NCBI GenBank assembly: GCA_033765345.1
Contig: JANRIC010000243.1
Span: 1-32,988 of the forward strand
DNA: 32,988 nt
Source of the DNA: JANRIC01 sp033765345
Lineage (GTDB): Bacteria > Bacteroidota > Bacteroidia > Cytophagales > Microscillaceae
Direction: 5' to 3'
Positions 1 to 9,026 of the stretch are shown here, piece after piece; position 1 is the stretch's first letter; every line of letters begins with the position of its first letter. Position numbers and translations under genes: made by a program. The notes under the pieces are model-generated. The model saw nothing but the letters and a program-made list of their open reading frames with translations, was not told the DNA's origin and did not search any database.

Positions 1-136
1 TCTCGTCAGGTGACGGCGAGCTTTTTTTCGTATTTTTTTCCTCTCGTCAGGTGACGGCGAGCTTTTTTTCGTATTTTTTTCCTCTCGTCAGGTGACGGCG
101 AGCTTTTTTTCGTATTTTTTTCCTCTCGTCAGGTGA
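1..136 (+). repeat. 41-bp tandem repeat, terminator-like, at window edge
   Basis: Three full 41-bp copies start at 1, 42 and 83, and a fourth is cut off after 13 nt at 124-136. Each unit holds an imperfect inverted repeat (CTCG...CGAG outside, CGTC AGGT GACG inside) followed by seven T on the + strand. That is the layout of a rho-independent terminator for transcripts entering from the left. Unit length is not a multiple of 3, so coding is unlikely. The array lies 34 bp beyond the dctM stop and would face that transcript in antisense. Confidence 0.85.
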
Positions 137-170
137 GAGCAAACTCTCAACAGCAATTCAAAAAAAAGAC

Positions 171-1493
171 CTATTCTCCTTTCAAAAACTTGGGCAGCCA
201 ATGTACAATTTCAGGGAAAATGACTACAAGCACTATCAATAATATTTGTAACAAAATAAAGGGAACCGCTCCCCGATAAATATGTTTGGTTTTTACCTCT
301 GGAGGAGCCACACCCTTGAGATAAAATAAGGCAAAACCAAAGGGTGGTGTCAAAAAGGAGGTTTGTAAGTTCAAAGCCATCAAGATGCCAATCCATACCA
401 GATCGAGCTTCATAGCAATAAATGTGGGCAGTACCACTGGTACGATAATAAAAATTATCTCAATAAAATCTATAAAAAATCCGGCAAAAAACATCACCAG
501 CATTACCAAAGCCAGAAAAACATAGGGACTCAAATTGGAAGATTCAATCAGGCTGATCACATACGTATCACCACCTAAGCTTCTAAAAATCAAAGAGAAA
601 GCCGTAGCTCCGATCAAAATCATAAAAACCATGGCGCTGATATGTGTGGTTGCTTCCATCACCTCTCTGAGGACTTTGAAAGAAAGTTTGCCCTGTAAAA
701 TTGTCAGTAGTGTAGCACCCAAAGCACCCACTGCGGCGGCTTCGGTGGGAGAGGCGATCCCTGCGAATATGGAACCCAGCACCGCCATAATCAATAAAAG
801 CGGCAAGAAAAAGGCCTGAAATACCTTCAACCACATGCCTTTTCCCCAAAATGCTGCCAATTCTTCTTTGGGCATGGCTGGTGCAGATTTGGGATATAGA
901 TAGGCAAAGATGATAATGTATACCAAATACAGACCCACCAAAGCAAAACCCGGAATAAAAGCCGCCCGGAATAAATCTCCCACCGATACATTCAACACGC
1001 TGCCCAACAGCACCAAAATTACACTAGGAGGAATGATCTGCCCCAGCGTACCGGATGCAGCAATCGTACCGGTGGCTAATTCTACGCTATAATTTCGCCG
1101 GATCATCGTAGGCAGGCTGATCAAGCCCATGGCAATCACCGTAGCCCCGACCACACCCGTAGAAGCTGCCAATAGCCCACCTACCACCACTACCGAGATA
1201 GCCAGTCCGCCCCGCATTCGGCCGAATAACAAGGCCATGGTCTCCAGCAATCGCTCGGCGATACCCGATTTCTCAAGCATAATGCCCATAAATACAAACA
1301 ATGGGACGGCAATCAGTACGTAGTTCTCCATAATGCCATAGATTCGGAGAGAAAGCAAATAAAAAAAATCAACGTCAAAAATCAACAATCCGAAAAATAC
1401 AGAGATTCCTCCCAGCGTAAAGGCTACCGGAAAACCAAATAAAATCAATACAAAAATCAGTATAAACAGCAACAAGGGTAAAAAATCAGCCAT
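171..1493 (-). CDS. dctM: TRAP transporter large permease subunit (DctM family)
   Basis: This is the 12-helix-class membrane subunit that carries the substrate in tripartite ATP-independent periplasmic (TRAP) transport, driven by an ion gradient. The 440-aa product is hydrophobic throughout and has family motifs: GFPVAFTLGG near residue 20, the small-residue stretch around GVVGATVIAMG (about 114-124), and SGTLGQIIPPSVILV near 147-161. A second related stretch, ASPTEAAAVGALG, lies near 248-260. Length is normal for DctM. The ATG overlaps the end of dctQ by 8 nt, so the two are translationally coupled. No DctP-type periplasmic binding protein is present in this window. The substrate cannot be told from the permease alone; dicarboxylates, sugar acids and similar anions are usual for the family. 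Confidence 0.93.
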   Translation of the reverse strand: MADFLPLLLFILIFVLILFGFPVAFTLGGISVFFGLLIFDVDFFYLLSLRIYGIMENYVLIAVPLFVFMGIMLEKSGIAERLLETMALLFGRMRGGLAISVVVVGGLLAASTGVVGATVIAMGLISLPTMIRRNYSVELATGTIAASGTLGQIIPPSVILVLLGSVLNVSVGDLFRAAFIPGFALVGLYLVYIIIFAYLYPKSAPAMPKEELAAFWGKGMWLKVFQAFFLPLLLIMAVLGSIFAGIASPTEAAAVGALGATLLTILQGKLSFKVLREVMEATTHISAMVFMILIGATAFSLIFRSLGGDTYVISLIESSNLSPYVFLALVMLVMFFAGFFIDFIEIIFIIVPVVLPTFIAMKLDLVWIGILMALNLQTSFLTPPFGFALFYLKGVAPPEVKTKHIYRGAVPFILLQILLIVLVVIFPEIVHWLPKFLKGE

Positions 1494-2046
1494 TGTACTC
1501 CCCTCCTTTCTCTTCTAAACTTACAAATATCCTTTTGCGCCAGCCTAGAATGACCATTCCAGATGCCAAACTTAGAGAAATGGATTGTAAAAATAAAAAA
1601 ACAAAACCCACCAAGATAGAAGCCTTGATGAAATACCTGGCTGGTAAACCTCCGGGATTGGGTGAGTTTTCGTGGATCAGGTAGGAGCGCAAGCTAAACT
1701 CATAGGAGGTATAGATCACCACCAAACAAAAGGGCAGCAAAAATAAAATCGATCCTATCAGATTGACCCAGGCTTTTTGTACCTCTGAGTATTGGTTGTA
1801 AAATACGTCTACCCGCACGTGCTTGTCGTGCTGTAGCGTATAACCGGCACTCCAGAGGAATGTCAAAGCAAATAAATGCCATTCCATCTCGATGATTGCC
1901 ACGGTGGTAGCACCCAGAAAATACCTTCGGAATACATCCACACACATCAATAGCACCAAGCCGGTGGTGAGCCAGGATACCGCCTTTCCCAAATAATTGT
2001 TGGAGAGGTCAATTCCATAAATAATATTTTCAAGTATTTTTTTCAA
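1486..2046 (-). CDS. dctQ: TRAP transporter small permease subunit (DctQ family)
   Basis: Four-helix small membrane subunit that pairs with DctM in the inner membrane. The 186-aa protein has helices near residues 22-40, 52-70, 90-112 and 140-165. It carries the conserved stretch EMEWHLFALTFLWSAGYTL followed by HVRVDVF, typical of this subunit. No in-frame ATG was found near the beginning, so the chosen start is a TTG; the nearby upstream codons offer no better choice. The stop overlaps the dctM ATG. The gene starts 69 bp after the glycoside hydrolase stop on the same strand, so the three genes may be one transcript, although that gap leaves room for a promoter. Confidence 0.9.
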   Translation of the reverse strand: MKKILENIIYGIDLSNNYLGKAVSWLTTGLVLLMCVDVFRRYFLGATTVAIIEMEWHLFALTFLWSAGYTLQHDKHVRVDVFYNQYSEVQKAWVNLIGSILFLLPFCLVVIYTSYEFSLRSYLIHENSPNPGGLPARYFIKASILVGFVFLFLQSISLSLASGMVILGWRKRIFVSLEEKGGEYNG

Positions 2047-2114
2047 AATTTTTGTAGCAATTATGAATTCAAAACCAAAATTAAATGCTTTTTTTAAAAC
2101 CTATAGGTCTACTA

Positions 2115-4901
2115 TTAAAATTTAAATACAATCGACGGGTCAAGAGGGTATCTACCAAAGGATTTTCCGTAAATTGCTATTCCACCTTCATCGTCGGTTT
2201 GAAGTCTTATGACAAGTTTTCCGGTGGATTTGGCTTTGTCAAGCATCGCTTTTGTGATGGCTACTTTGACCAAATAACCATAAGAACCGGCCTCCCTCAA
2301 TTTGCGGTCTTTGAGTTGGTGGTGCCAGGAAAGTACCCCACGATGATCCGCCGGATCATCAGGCAGGCTTGTTGAGAAGGTCTTTTCTCCATTTACCAAA
2401 ATGCTAATTGCCGAAGGAAACATTTGTTCATCACTCATTGGATAAGCATTTGGGTTGCTGCTGGGTGCGACCAATCCCCCGAGCATATAATCAACATCGC
2501 CCAATTCTTTATTTTGCATATCCTTGACAAAAAGTTCTTTGGCGGATAATTCCGCCATGAAGTACACTTCTTTGGCATTGGCTGGGGCTATATTTTCAGG
2601 CAGATCAAAGCTGTATTCAAAATAACCCTTACCTGCCCCATTGACTTTGAGTCCTTCCAGAACCTGCCACTGCTTTTTACTCCAGCTTTGGGCGGAGAAT
2701 TGATGGGGTTTTAGGGAAATGATCTCGGTTTTTGCAGGTTTTTCCCCTGCTAGCACTTCAAAATGCATAATATTTCTATGCAAAACTTTGCCTTGTTTGT
2801 CTTCTAGTTGTAATTGTAACAGAGCCAATCCGCTTTGTTCAGGCATCGTGACGAGCAGGGGAGCCAAAGCTTCTTGGGCATAAGGTTTAGAAAAGATTGT
2901 GCGAGTGTTTTTATCAATCAGGCTGTTTTCTCCCAATACATTGGTATGATGAAGTTGCCAGCTCATTGTTAATTCCGTACCTAGGTTTTTTCCGGTCATC
3001 GCCGAAAGATACAAAGGCACATTGACCTGTTCTCCGGCTTCGACGGTACGGCATATTTCGTTGCCTGTGGAGAGATAAACTTCTGCGTGGAAATCTTTGA
3101 TCGTCATTCCTGGAAAGATTTCTTCCAAGCCTGTGAATTTCTGACTTCGGTCAAATCTCCAGTAGCCATTCCATTCATTGATTACGTCGTGGTGTTCGGT
3201 ATAGAGCCAGCCTGCTACTTCGGGGTATTTGCGGAAAGTATTGATCATTCGGTGGTAGTCCCAGCTCCAGTCTACATCACCTGTACTGCCTTCATAGCCC
3301 CATACGTTGCCGCATTCCGAGTTGATTTTAGGCTGTGTACCTTGTACAAAACCTGCTTCAAACTGAAAAGTACTTCCTGGAAAAGAATTTTGGGTCAGAT
3401 CACGCAGATGGTCTTCCCAAGCCCAGCCTGGCAGATAATCGTGGAAAGAATTCAGGTCTGTTTCGGTATGTCCTGCACCACAGCAAATGGAGTTGTCTTC
3501 GGCCAAGCGGGTGTGATCCAGTGATTTGGCGAGGTAATACATCGAGGCGACCCAATTTTGGGTTTTGGGGAGATATTTATTTACCTTTTTTCCATTTTCT
3601 TCTACTGAAGTTCTGAGTCCCCAGGTTTCATTAAAAATAATCCAAGAAAAAATAGCTGGATGGTTGTAATCTCTTCGGATCATCTGACGCAGGGTATATT
3701 CGGCTTCTGCCTGCATTTTAGGCTCGGGTTCGCCCCAGCTATTGGGCAAGTCAGCCATGACCAGAAGCCCCAATTTATCGGCCCAGTATAGTTTTCGGGG
3801 AATTTCCACTTTGATATGTGGGCGAATGCCGTTCAAACCTATGGATTTGCTGCGTAGAATCTCCTCTTTGATAAACTGGTCACTGGGGAAGGTATAAAAA
3901 CCCTCGGGGTGATAAGACTGATCGAGGGTCAATTGCAAATAAATCGGTTCATGATTGAGGGCTACGTAGGGAAAATCCGTTCCGGGGAGTTTGGTCACGG
4001 ATATTTTTCGCATGCCAAAGTAAGTTTTTACCTTGTCTGTATCCAAAGCCACTTCGACTTCATAGAGATAAGGATCGTCCAAAGTCCAGAGATGGGGCTT
4101 AGGAATAGGAATTTCAAAGCGGATTTGATCTTTTCCTTGGGGGATAAGTTGCTCTTTGAGAATGGCTTGTGTTTCGGTTTTGATGTTTAGAGAAATCTTC
4201 ATATTCTGGGTAGCGGCTTCGGGCAGGTAGGCTGTCACCTGAACAGACTGTCGATCAATATCAGGGGTAAAATGAACGGCATCGAGGTAGTTTTGCCCGC
4301 GTGCTTCTAGGTAGACGGTTTGCCAGATACCGCGGGCATTGCCGTAGCCTTGTTTGCCATACAGTGTAAAATCACGGCGTTTGTCGTCTACGCGGATGAT
4401 GAGTTTTTGGGACTTAGTGAAGTTAACTTGATCCGTAAGTTCAAATGAGAAAGGTACGTATCCGCCACGGTGTTTGCCTAAGAGCTGTCCATCCAACCAG
4501 ACAGTTGTTTCCCAGTCAGAAGCTCCGATAGTGAGAAATATTCTTTGCCCCTTCCAAGTGGGATTGAGGGTAATTTCTCTTTGGTACCAAGCGATGTCGG
4601 CTTTGTCGGCTACTCCTGAAAGCGGAGAACCCCAGGGGAAAGGCACATTAATTTTTTTAGAAAATGGTGTTTCGCCTGCAAACCAGCGGTTGTTGATGCC
4701 TACATTCAGGGAGTCGAACTCGAATTGCCAGCTTCCGTTGAGATTTTGCCATTGACTACGCTCAAAATCAGGGCGGGGGTGCTCTGGAAGCGGGATATTT
4801 TGAGCAGAAAGGAGTTGAGTAAAGGAAATCAAAAGAGATAACCCATAGATTTTGTTGATTTGCCTGTGAAGACACAGGCAAGGGCGAATTGAGAATTTCA
4901 T
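2115..4901 (-). CDS. Secreted glycoside hydrolase family 2 protein
   Basis: A retaining beta-glycosidase of the beta-galactosidase/beta-glucuronidase family, 928 aa, probably periplasmic or exported. An N-terminal hydrophobic stretch (about residues 15-33) ends at LLSAQ, consistent with a signal peptide. The order is: jelly-roll sugar-binding domain (about 45-200, with WQNLNGSWQFEFD and IWQTVYLE), an Ig-like domain (about 205-305), a TIM barrel (about 310-610) and a beta-rich C-terminal extension of about 300 aa. The predicted acid/base is E425 in FNETWG and the predicted nucleophile E529 in INSECGN, at the usual distance. I do not see the Asn-x-Lys signature that marks true glucuronidases, so substrate specificity is open. 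The gene lies upstream of dctQM in the same direction, which may link release of a sugar with its uptake; this is an inference. Confidence 0.88.
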   Translation of the reverse strand: MKFSIRPCLCLHRQINKIYGLSLLISFTQLLSAQNIPLPEHPRPDFERSQWQNLNGSWQFEFDSLNVGINNRWFAGETPFSKKINVPFPWGSPLSGVADKADIAWYQREITLNPTWKGQRIFLTIGASDWETTVWLDGQLLGKHRGGYVPFSFELTDQVNFTKSQKLIIRVDDKRRDFTLYGKQGYGNARGIWQTVYLEARGQNYLDAVHFTPDIDRQSVQVTAYLPEAATQNMKISLNIKTETQAILKEQLIPQGKDQIRFEIPIPKPHLWTLDDPYLYEVEVALDTDKVKTYFGMRKISVTKLPGTDFPYVALNHEPIYLQLTLDQSYHPEGFYTFPSDQFIKEEILRSKSIGLNGIRPHIKVEIPRKLYWADKLGLLVMADLPNSWGEPEPKMQAEAEYTLRQMIRRDYNHPAIFSWIIFNETWGLRTSVEENGKKVNKYLPKTQNWVASMYYLAKSLDHTRLAEDNSICCGAGHTETDLNSFHDYLPGWAWEDHLRDLTQNSFPGSTFQFEAGFVQGTQPKINSECGNVWGYEGSTGDVDWSWDYHRMINTFRKYPEVAGWLYTEHHDVINEWNGYWRFDRSQKFTGLEEIFPGMTIKDFHAEVYLSTGNEICRTVEAGEQVNVPLYLSAMTGKNLGTELTMSWQLHHTNVLGENSLIDKNTRTIFSKPYAQEALAPLLVTMPEQSGLALLQLQLEDKQGKVLHRNIMHFEVLAGEKPAKTEIISLKPHQFSAQSWSKKQWQVLEGLKVNGAGKGYFEYSFDLPENIAPANAKEVYFMAELSAKELFVKDMQNKELGDVDYMLGGLVAPSSNPNAYPMSDEQMFPSAISILVNGEKTFSTSLPDDPADHRGVLSWHHQLKDRKLREAGSYGYLVKVAITKAMLDKAKSTGKLVIRLQTDDEGGIAIYGKSFGRYPLDPSIVFKF

Positions 4902-4977
4902 CTAATAAGTTTTTGGTGCAATCAAATTTAAATGTAAAAACCCTTGAAGTAAATCAAAAAATTGGAAATATTTAAAA

Positions 4978-5577
4978 TTATTCTTGAAAAATCACAGATA
5001 AAAAAAGCCTTAGGCTTTCCAGACTAAAATCTTTCCAGGTTTCGGGATTTGATAGGGAAGTTTTGCGGCTGATTTTTAGAAAATTAGCTTTTGAAATGTG
5101 GGATTCTATTTCCTGTATAGAAATTTCATCCAACTTACGGTAATTATCGGCTTCAAAATGATATTCCCAGGGGTTTTCGGCGACGCAGAAATACACATCT
5201 TTTCCTTTTAAACCCGAATAATTTCTCAAAAAAGCTGTTCTTAATGTTTCCCAAATTTCCTCTTGAAGGTGCAGGCTTGTGCTGAATTCATTTCCCCACC
5301 AAATCATGGTACGCAGCACAAAAATCCGCTCTTTTTGGATCAATTTAGGGAAATCAAGCACCAGGTAAGGCAAATCCTTGTAGCGTTCGCCTTTGGAGAT
5401 TTTGCCGTCATTGAGGTCTGTACCTTGGGGGAAGGGTAGATTTTGGGGCAGTAAATATCCTTTGATTGCTTGCTGTATATCAGAGAGTTGGTCAATTAGC
5501 TTATCGGTGATTTTTACTTTGGCAAGCAAAAAATCCTGATCTAGCAGGTAGTTAAGTTCTTCGGGTGAGAGTTTCAT
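4978..5577 (-). CDS. Hypothetical protein, 199 aa, soluble
   Basis: I do not recognise this family. The 199-aa product has no signal peptide and no membrane segment, so it should be cytoplasmic. It starts with a helical stretch (SPEELNYLLDQDFLL) and has a central region rich in aromatic residues, including LRTMIWWGNEF near residue 90 and ENPWEYHFEADNYR near 135-148. An ATG start is clear. It lies 76 bp upstream of the glycoside hydrolase on the same strand and 125 bp after the nucleoside symporter. Codon use looks like the neighbours, and the aromatic and charged composition looks like a folded protein rather than a chance frame. Confidence 0.8.
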   Translation of the reverse strand: MKLSPEELNYLLDQDFLLAKVKITDKLIDQLSDIQQAIKGYLLPQNLPFPQGTDLNDGKISKGERYKDLPYLVLDFPKLIQKERIFVLRTMIWWGNEFSTSLHLQEEIWETLRTAFLRNYSGLKGKDVYFCVAENPWEYHFEADNYRKLDEISIQEIESHISKANFLKISRKTSLSNPETWKDFSLESLRLFLSVIFQE

Positions 5578-5592
5578 AAAAAATTAACAGCT

Positions 5593-5615
5593 AAACCATT
5601 AAAATGGTTTTTTTT
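5593..5615 (+). terminator. Hairpin with T-run, + strand orientation
   Basis: An 8-bp perfect inverted repeat (AAACCATT / AATGGTTT, 2-nt centre) runs into a stretch of eight T on the + strand. The form is that of an intrinsic terminator, but the genes on both sides are on the minus strand, so what it would terminate is unclear. It may only limit antisense transcription or be chance. Confidence 0.35.
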
Positions 5616-5702
5616 CAGGTCAGACTTATCCCAGCGTTGTGGTGAAGTGAATCATCCACTCAAGAACCGGGCTCTTTTAAAATACAAGGCTATGGTTCTT
5701 AC

Positions 5703-7016
5703 TCACTTACTATACAATGCCCCTGCAATGGTGCCAGTCATCATACAGGCGATGCTGGCCGCAAGCAAAGCCTTAAGCCCTAGGCGGGAGAGGTTACTTT
5801 GTTGTTCGGGTGCCATGGCTCCTATCCCTCCAATTTGAATGGCGATAGAGCTAAAATTAGAGAAGCCGCAGAGAGCGTACGTAGCGATAAGGATCGTTTT
5901 TTCTTGCAATATTCCGGCACTTTTTAGCTTACCCAGGGCATCGTAGGCTACAAATTCGTTGATAGCGGTTTTTTGTCCTAGTAGACTCCCCATAACGAGG
6001 GTATCTTCCCAGGGCACTCCCATAATAAAGGCAAGCGGTCGCCCTAGTTGTCCCATCAGATATTCCAAAGAAAGTGCTTTGAAAGAACCATTGGTACCGG
6101 CATCAATCAGCGAATTGACCCCAATCCAGGTGCCAAGCCCAGCGAGCAGGGCATTGATCAAAGCAATAAGGGCTACAAAAGCCAGCAGCATGGCTCCTAC
6201 ATTGAGGGCTAATTTCAGCCCTTCTCCTGCCCCATTGGCCAGGGCATCGATGAGATTTACGCCTACCGATTCTTTGGAAACCATCAGCTCTTTTTGAATT
6301 TTGTCGGGTTCGGTTTGGGGAACGATAATTTTGGCGATTACAAGGGCTGCCGGAGCGTTCATGATGGATGCAGTAAGTAAATGTGCTGCAAATTCGGCTT
6401 GTTGTGCCGGGTCATTCCCGCCCAGAAAGGAAATATAAGCCCCCAGTACACTTCCGGCAATGGTAGCCATGCCGCCTGTCATCAGTGCCATCAGTTCGGA
6501 ATAGGTCATTTTGGGAATAAAAGGGCGCACCAGCAGTGGTGCCTCGGTTTGCCCCATAAAGATATTACCGGCGGCTGAAAGGCTTTCTGGACCAGACAAA
6601 CGCATAGTTTTGGACATCAACCAAGCAAATACATATACGATCTTTTGCAAAATACCCAAATAATACAAACCCGCCGAAACCGTAGAGATAAACAAAATCG
6701 TGGGCAATACCTGAAAAGCAATGATCAGCCCCAGGTTATGGTTCACACCCGGATAAGCATTGCTGTTTTTGGCTAGGTCACCAAAAAGAAACTCAGCACC
6801 TATTACGGCAAAATTCAAAAAAAACACAAATCCTTGGCTAATCACCCTAAAGACATTATCTACTCCAGGCACTAGGGCGATAAAAATCCCCAAACTGATC
6901 TGAAGGAGTACGCCAATAATGACCAGTCGCCAGTCGATGGCTTTTCTGTTGGATGAAAATAAATAGGCGATTCCGATAAAGAATAATAAACCGACGAGTG
7001 CCTGAATGATTGCCAT
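5703..7016 (-). CDS. nupC: Concentrative nucleoside transporter (NupC/CNT family)
   Basis: Inner-membrane symporter that takes up nucleosides with Na+ or H+. The 437-aa protein is hydrophobic, with first helices at about 1-20 and 30-52. It has the CNT signature GQTEAPLLVRPFIPKMTYSE, followed by MTGGMATIAGSVLGAYISF, and the C-terminal conserved CGFSNFSSIAIQIGGIGAMA. Length is normal for bacterial CNTs. The ATG at 7016 is clear. Just 3 nt after the stop lies a stem-loop with 7-bp arms (5662-5668 and 5694-5700) that could shape the 3' end of the message. The nucleoside range, and the choice of Na+ or H+, cannot be read with certainty. Confidence 0.93.
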   Translation of the reverse strand: MAIIQALVGLLFFIGIAYLFSSNRKAIDWRLVIIGVLLQISLGIFIALVPGVDNVFRVISQGFVFFLNFAVIGAEFLFGDLAKNSNAYPGVNHNLGLIIAFQVLPTILFISTVSAGLYYLGILQKIVYVFAWLMSKTMRLSGPESLSAAGNIFMGQTEAPLLVRPFIPKMTYSELMALMTGGMATIAGSVLGAYISFLGGNDPAQQAEFAAHLLTASIMNAPAALVIAKIIVPQTEPDKIQKELMVSKESVGVNLIDALANGAGEGLKLALNVGAMLLAFVALIALINALLAGLGTWIGVNSLIDAGTNGSFKALSLEYLMGQLGRPLAFIMGVPWEDTLVMGSLLGQKTAINEFVAYDALGKLKSAGILQEKTILIATYALCGFSNFSSIAIQIGGIGAMAPEQQSNLSRLGLKALLAASIACMMTGTIAGALYSK

Positions 7017-7187
7017 GTATTCCGTGTTTTTTTTAAACCAGCCGCAAATGTAGAAGATTATTTGTAAGCATAAAACACCATGTAGGTTTGGAAGGCTTTT
7101 TTTGGCGGCTTTTTTTTAGAATAGCGTTTTTTGGTGTTAATTTTGTGCCTTCAGGTAATAAACTTATTTGTTAATCCTTTGATCTTG

Positions 7188-7937
7188 ATGAAAATGAAAT
7201 ATATTCTTACTTTGAACCTACTATGGATCAGCCTTTTAAGTTATAGTCAAACCGAATCTGCCTTCCCCCAAGAAATCATCGATAAATACATCATTTTTAA
7301 TTCGATGGAAGAAGCCATGTTGAACCCAACTCAAGTCAGGGTCTTGGATCTTTCCAATAAAAAAATGGATGTATTTCCCGAAAAGATTGCAACTTTCAAA
7401 AATCTGATTGCTTTGAATTTATCTAATAATCAGCTAAAAATCATTCCCCCTTCCATTTCACAACTCAAAAAGCTGCAATATCTCTATGCTAATCACAACC
7501 AATTGACCTTTCTGCCCAGAGAAGTTTACAGTAATACGGATTTGCAGGAATTGACCGCAAGTTTTAATCAGATTTCAGATGTACATTATGACCTTTCCAA
7601 CCTCAAAAAATTATCGTCACTAGATTTGAGTAACAATCAACTAGAAGAAATCCCCACGGAAATCGGGGCATTGATTAATTTACACAAATTAAATTTGAGT
7701 TATAACCGCATCCGTTTGCTTCCCCAGGAAATGACCTCGCTGATCCATCTGGAATATCTAAATCTTTCTGGCAATCAGCTTACGTCGGTTTCTGAGGTAC
7801 TTTCTTCAGATTTTTTTCGCCATCTCGAAGAACTGTATCTGCTGAATAACTCCATTCTTTCATTTGAAAAACAAGTGATCATGGATTCTTTTAAAAAAAT
7901 CAATACGAAGGTGTATTTTATTGCACCGAAGAAGTAG
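7188..7937 (+). CDS. Exported leucine-rich-repeat protein
   Basis: A 249-aa LRR protein whose repeats probably serve as a binding surface; no enzymatic domain is visible. The frame is open from 7131, but the ATG at 7188 gives a clean signal peptide (MKMKYILTLNLLWISLLSYSQ), so this start is preferred. After it comes a cap-like segment (FNSMEEAMLNPTQVRVLDLS) and then about seven repeats of 22-24 residues of the form LxxLxLxxNxLxxLP up to about residue 225. The last 20 residues are not LRR. The same cap and repeat style occur in the LRR protein at 12880-14106, but here the C-terminal beta-rich domain is absent. A sequence TAATTTTG at 7138-7145 fits the Bacteroidota -7 consensus, but I see no matching -33 box. 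Confidence 0.88.
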   Translation: MKMKYILTLNLLWISLLSYSQTESAFPQEIIDKYIIFNSMEEAMLNPTQVRVLDLSNKKMDVFPEKIATFKNLIALNLSNNQLKIIPPSISQLKKLQYLYANHNQLTFLPREVYSNTDLQELTASFNQISDVHYDLSNLKKLSSLDLSNNQLEEIPTEIGALINLHKLNLSYNRIRLLPQEMTSLIHLEYLNLSGNQLTSVSEVLSSDFFRHLEELYLLNNSILSFEKQVIMDSFKKINTKVYFIAPKK

Positions 7938-8019
7938 TGTATTTTGGCTCTCTGACAATTTTTGCGTGTAAAGAATATTCAATTAATCTATCGATTAGAT
8001 AATAAGGGGAAGACCATCT

Positions 8020-8139
8020 TTATTTCCTCAAAGACGCTTGGGAACTTATTGATCCTCCTCTTTGAGTTCGATAGCTAAACAATAAAAGAATCACATTCAA
8101 CCCAATCAGACCATAAATCAGTAATTTTCTACTATTCAT
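8020..8139 (-). CDS. Small 39-aa membrane-anchored protein, coupled to upstream gene
   Basis: A short open frame that a normal length cut-off would miss. It encodes 39 aa beginning MNSRKLLIYGLIGLNVILLL and ending in a basic tail (LRK). It consists of one transmembrane or signal-anchor helix (about 5-22) and a short polar tail. The ATG lies 3 nt after the stop of the 203-aa gene (8143), which suggests translational coupling. Its first 15 residues match those of that neighbour in pattern (MNPRKILITTLIALN), so the pair may share an export or assembly route. I do not recognise a family. The evidence is position, coupling and similarity to its neighbour; no homologue could be searched. Confidence 0.6.
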   Translation of the reverse strand: MNSRKLLIYGLIGLNVILLLFSYRTQRGGSISSQASLRK

Positions 8140-8142
8140 CTC

Positions 8143-8754
8143 TTAAAAATTTTCTTGGATGGTGGCATAGTACCAATTTTTTTCGGGTAAAGCTTTGTAT
8201 TGATAGCGATAAAGATTTTCATTCTCCGTATGCCTCTCCATGAGCTCGATGTCTTTCGGTGTATAAAAAACATAATAACCTTGCTTATGGTCTTTGTCAG
8301 GTTTAAACTCAAAAATTAGCAAACCATTATCTCTAAAAATGACATGATCCGCTCCAATATCCAAGAACACCCGCCTTTTAAACTCATAAAAGCCGAACCT
8401 ATTCATGATATACATAAGCGTGTAGGGCTTGCCTTCAATCAATATGCCTCTTTCCAATGAAAACAGATTGATCTTGGAATTGCTTATGTAATTTTTATAG
8501 CCCAAGAGATAATGATAGATTGCTTCAAAATCATGAAATTTATTGTAAACTTCTCTAATATCTTCATCCAGATGTATATTCTTAATCTCTGATTCTTTTT
8601 GTCTAATAAGCATTTGAGCCTTCTTTTGGTATTTTTCTATGGCATTTTTCTTTTCCTCAATAGTCCGATTTCTAAAATCTCTATTGTAATTAAAAACAAA
8701 CACCCAGATATTCAAGGCAATAAGGGTAGTAATGAGTATTTTTCTTGGATTCAT
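8143..8754 (-). CDS. Hypothetical protein with N-terminal membrane anchor, 203 aa
   Basis: Family not recognised. There is one hydrophobic anchor at residues 5-21, then a charged, probably coiled-coil stretch (about 25-65, with EEKKNAIEKYQKKAQMLIRQ). The remaining domain of about 135 aa is rich in aromatic residues and Tyr. The anchor plus helix plus globular domain layout resembles bitopic envelope proteins facing the periplasm, but this is an inference from hydrophobicity alone. The gene is followed after 3 nt by the 39-aa ORF with a similar N-terminus. It is divergent from the LpoB-like gene, with a 272-bp space between them. Confidence 0.8.
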   Translation of the reverse strand: MNPRKILITTLIALNIWVFVFNYNRDFRNRTIEEKKNAIEKYQKKAQMLIRQKESEIKNIHLDEDIREVYNKFHDFEAIYHYLLGYKNYISNSKINLFSLERGILIEGKPYTLMYIMNRFGFYEFKRRVFLDIGADHVIFRDNGLLIFEFKPDKDHKQGYYVFYTPKDIELMERHTENENLYRYQYKALPEKNWYYATIQENF

Positions 8755-9026
8755 AGTATAAAATTATATCCTAAAACCGATAAATTGCTTGTTTATAACA
8801 AGGAGGCTAGATGCCTTTGTGTATTAATTCGTATAATCCGTTTTATTTGTATTCTAAAAATTCACCCTTGTAAACAACTTGTTAATCCGTTTGACGGCTT
8901 TAACCCCTTTAATTATCCCTACGTAAATAAAATTACTGAGGAAAAATAAAAAACCGGATTTCAGGATTTTTGTATTTTCACTAATTGTTCAGAAGTTAAA
9001 TTTAGCATATATTCCAATTAAAACCT

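Noticed and set aside
2115..4901. Assignment as a beta-glucuronidase
   Set aside because: Catalytic residues fit the family, but the Asn-x-Lys motif for glucuronate recognition is not seen; left as family 2 only.
8755..9026. A small RNA or gene in the divergent space before the LpoB-like gene
   Set aside because: AT-rich, with no consistent hairpin, open frame of quality or promoter boxes with correct spacing.
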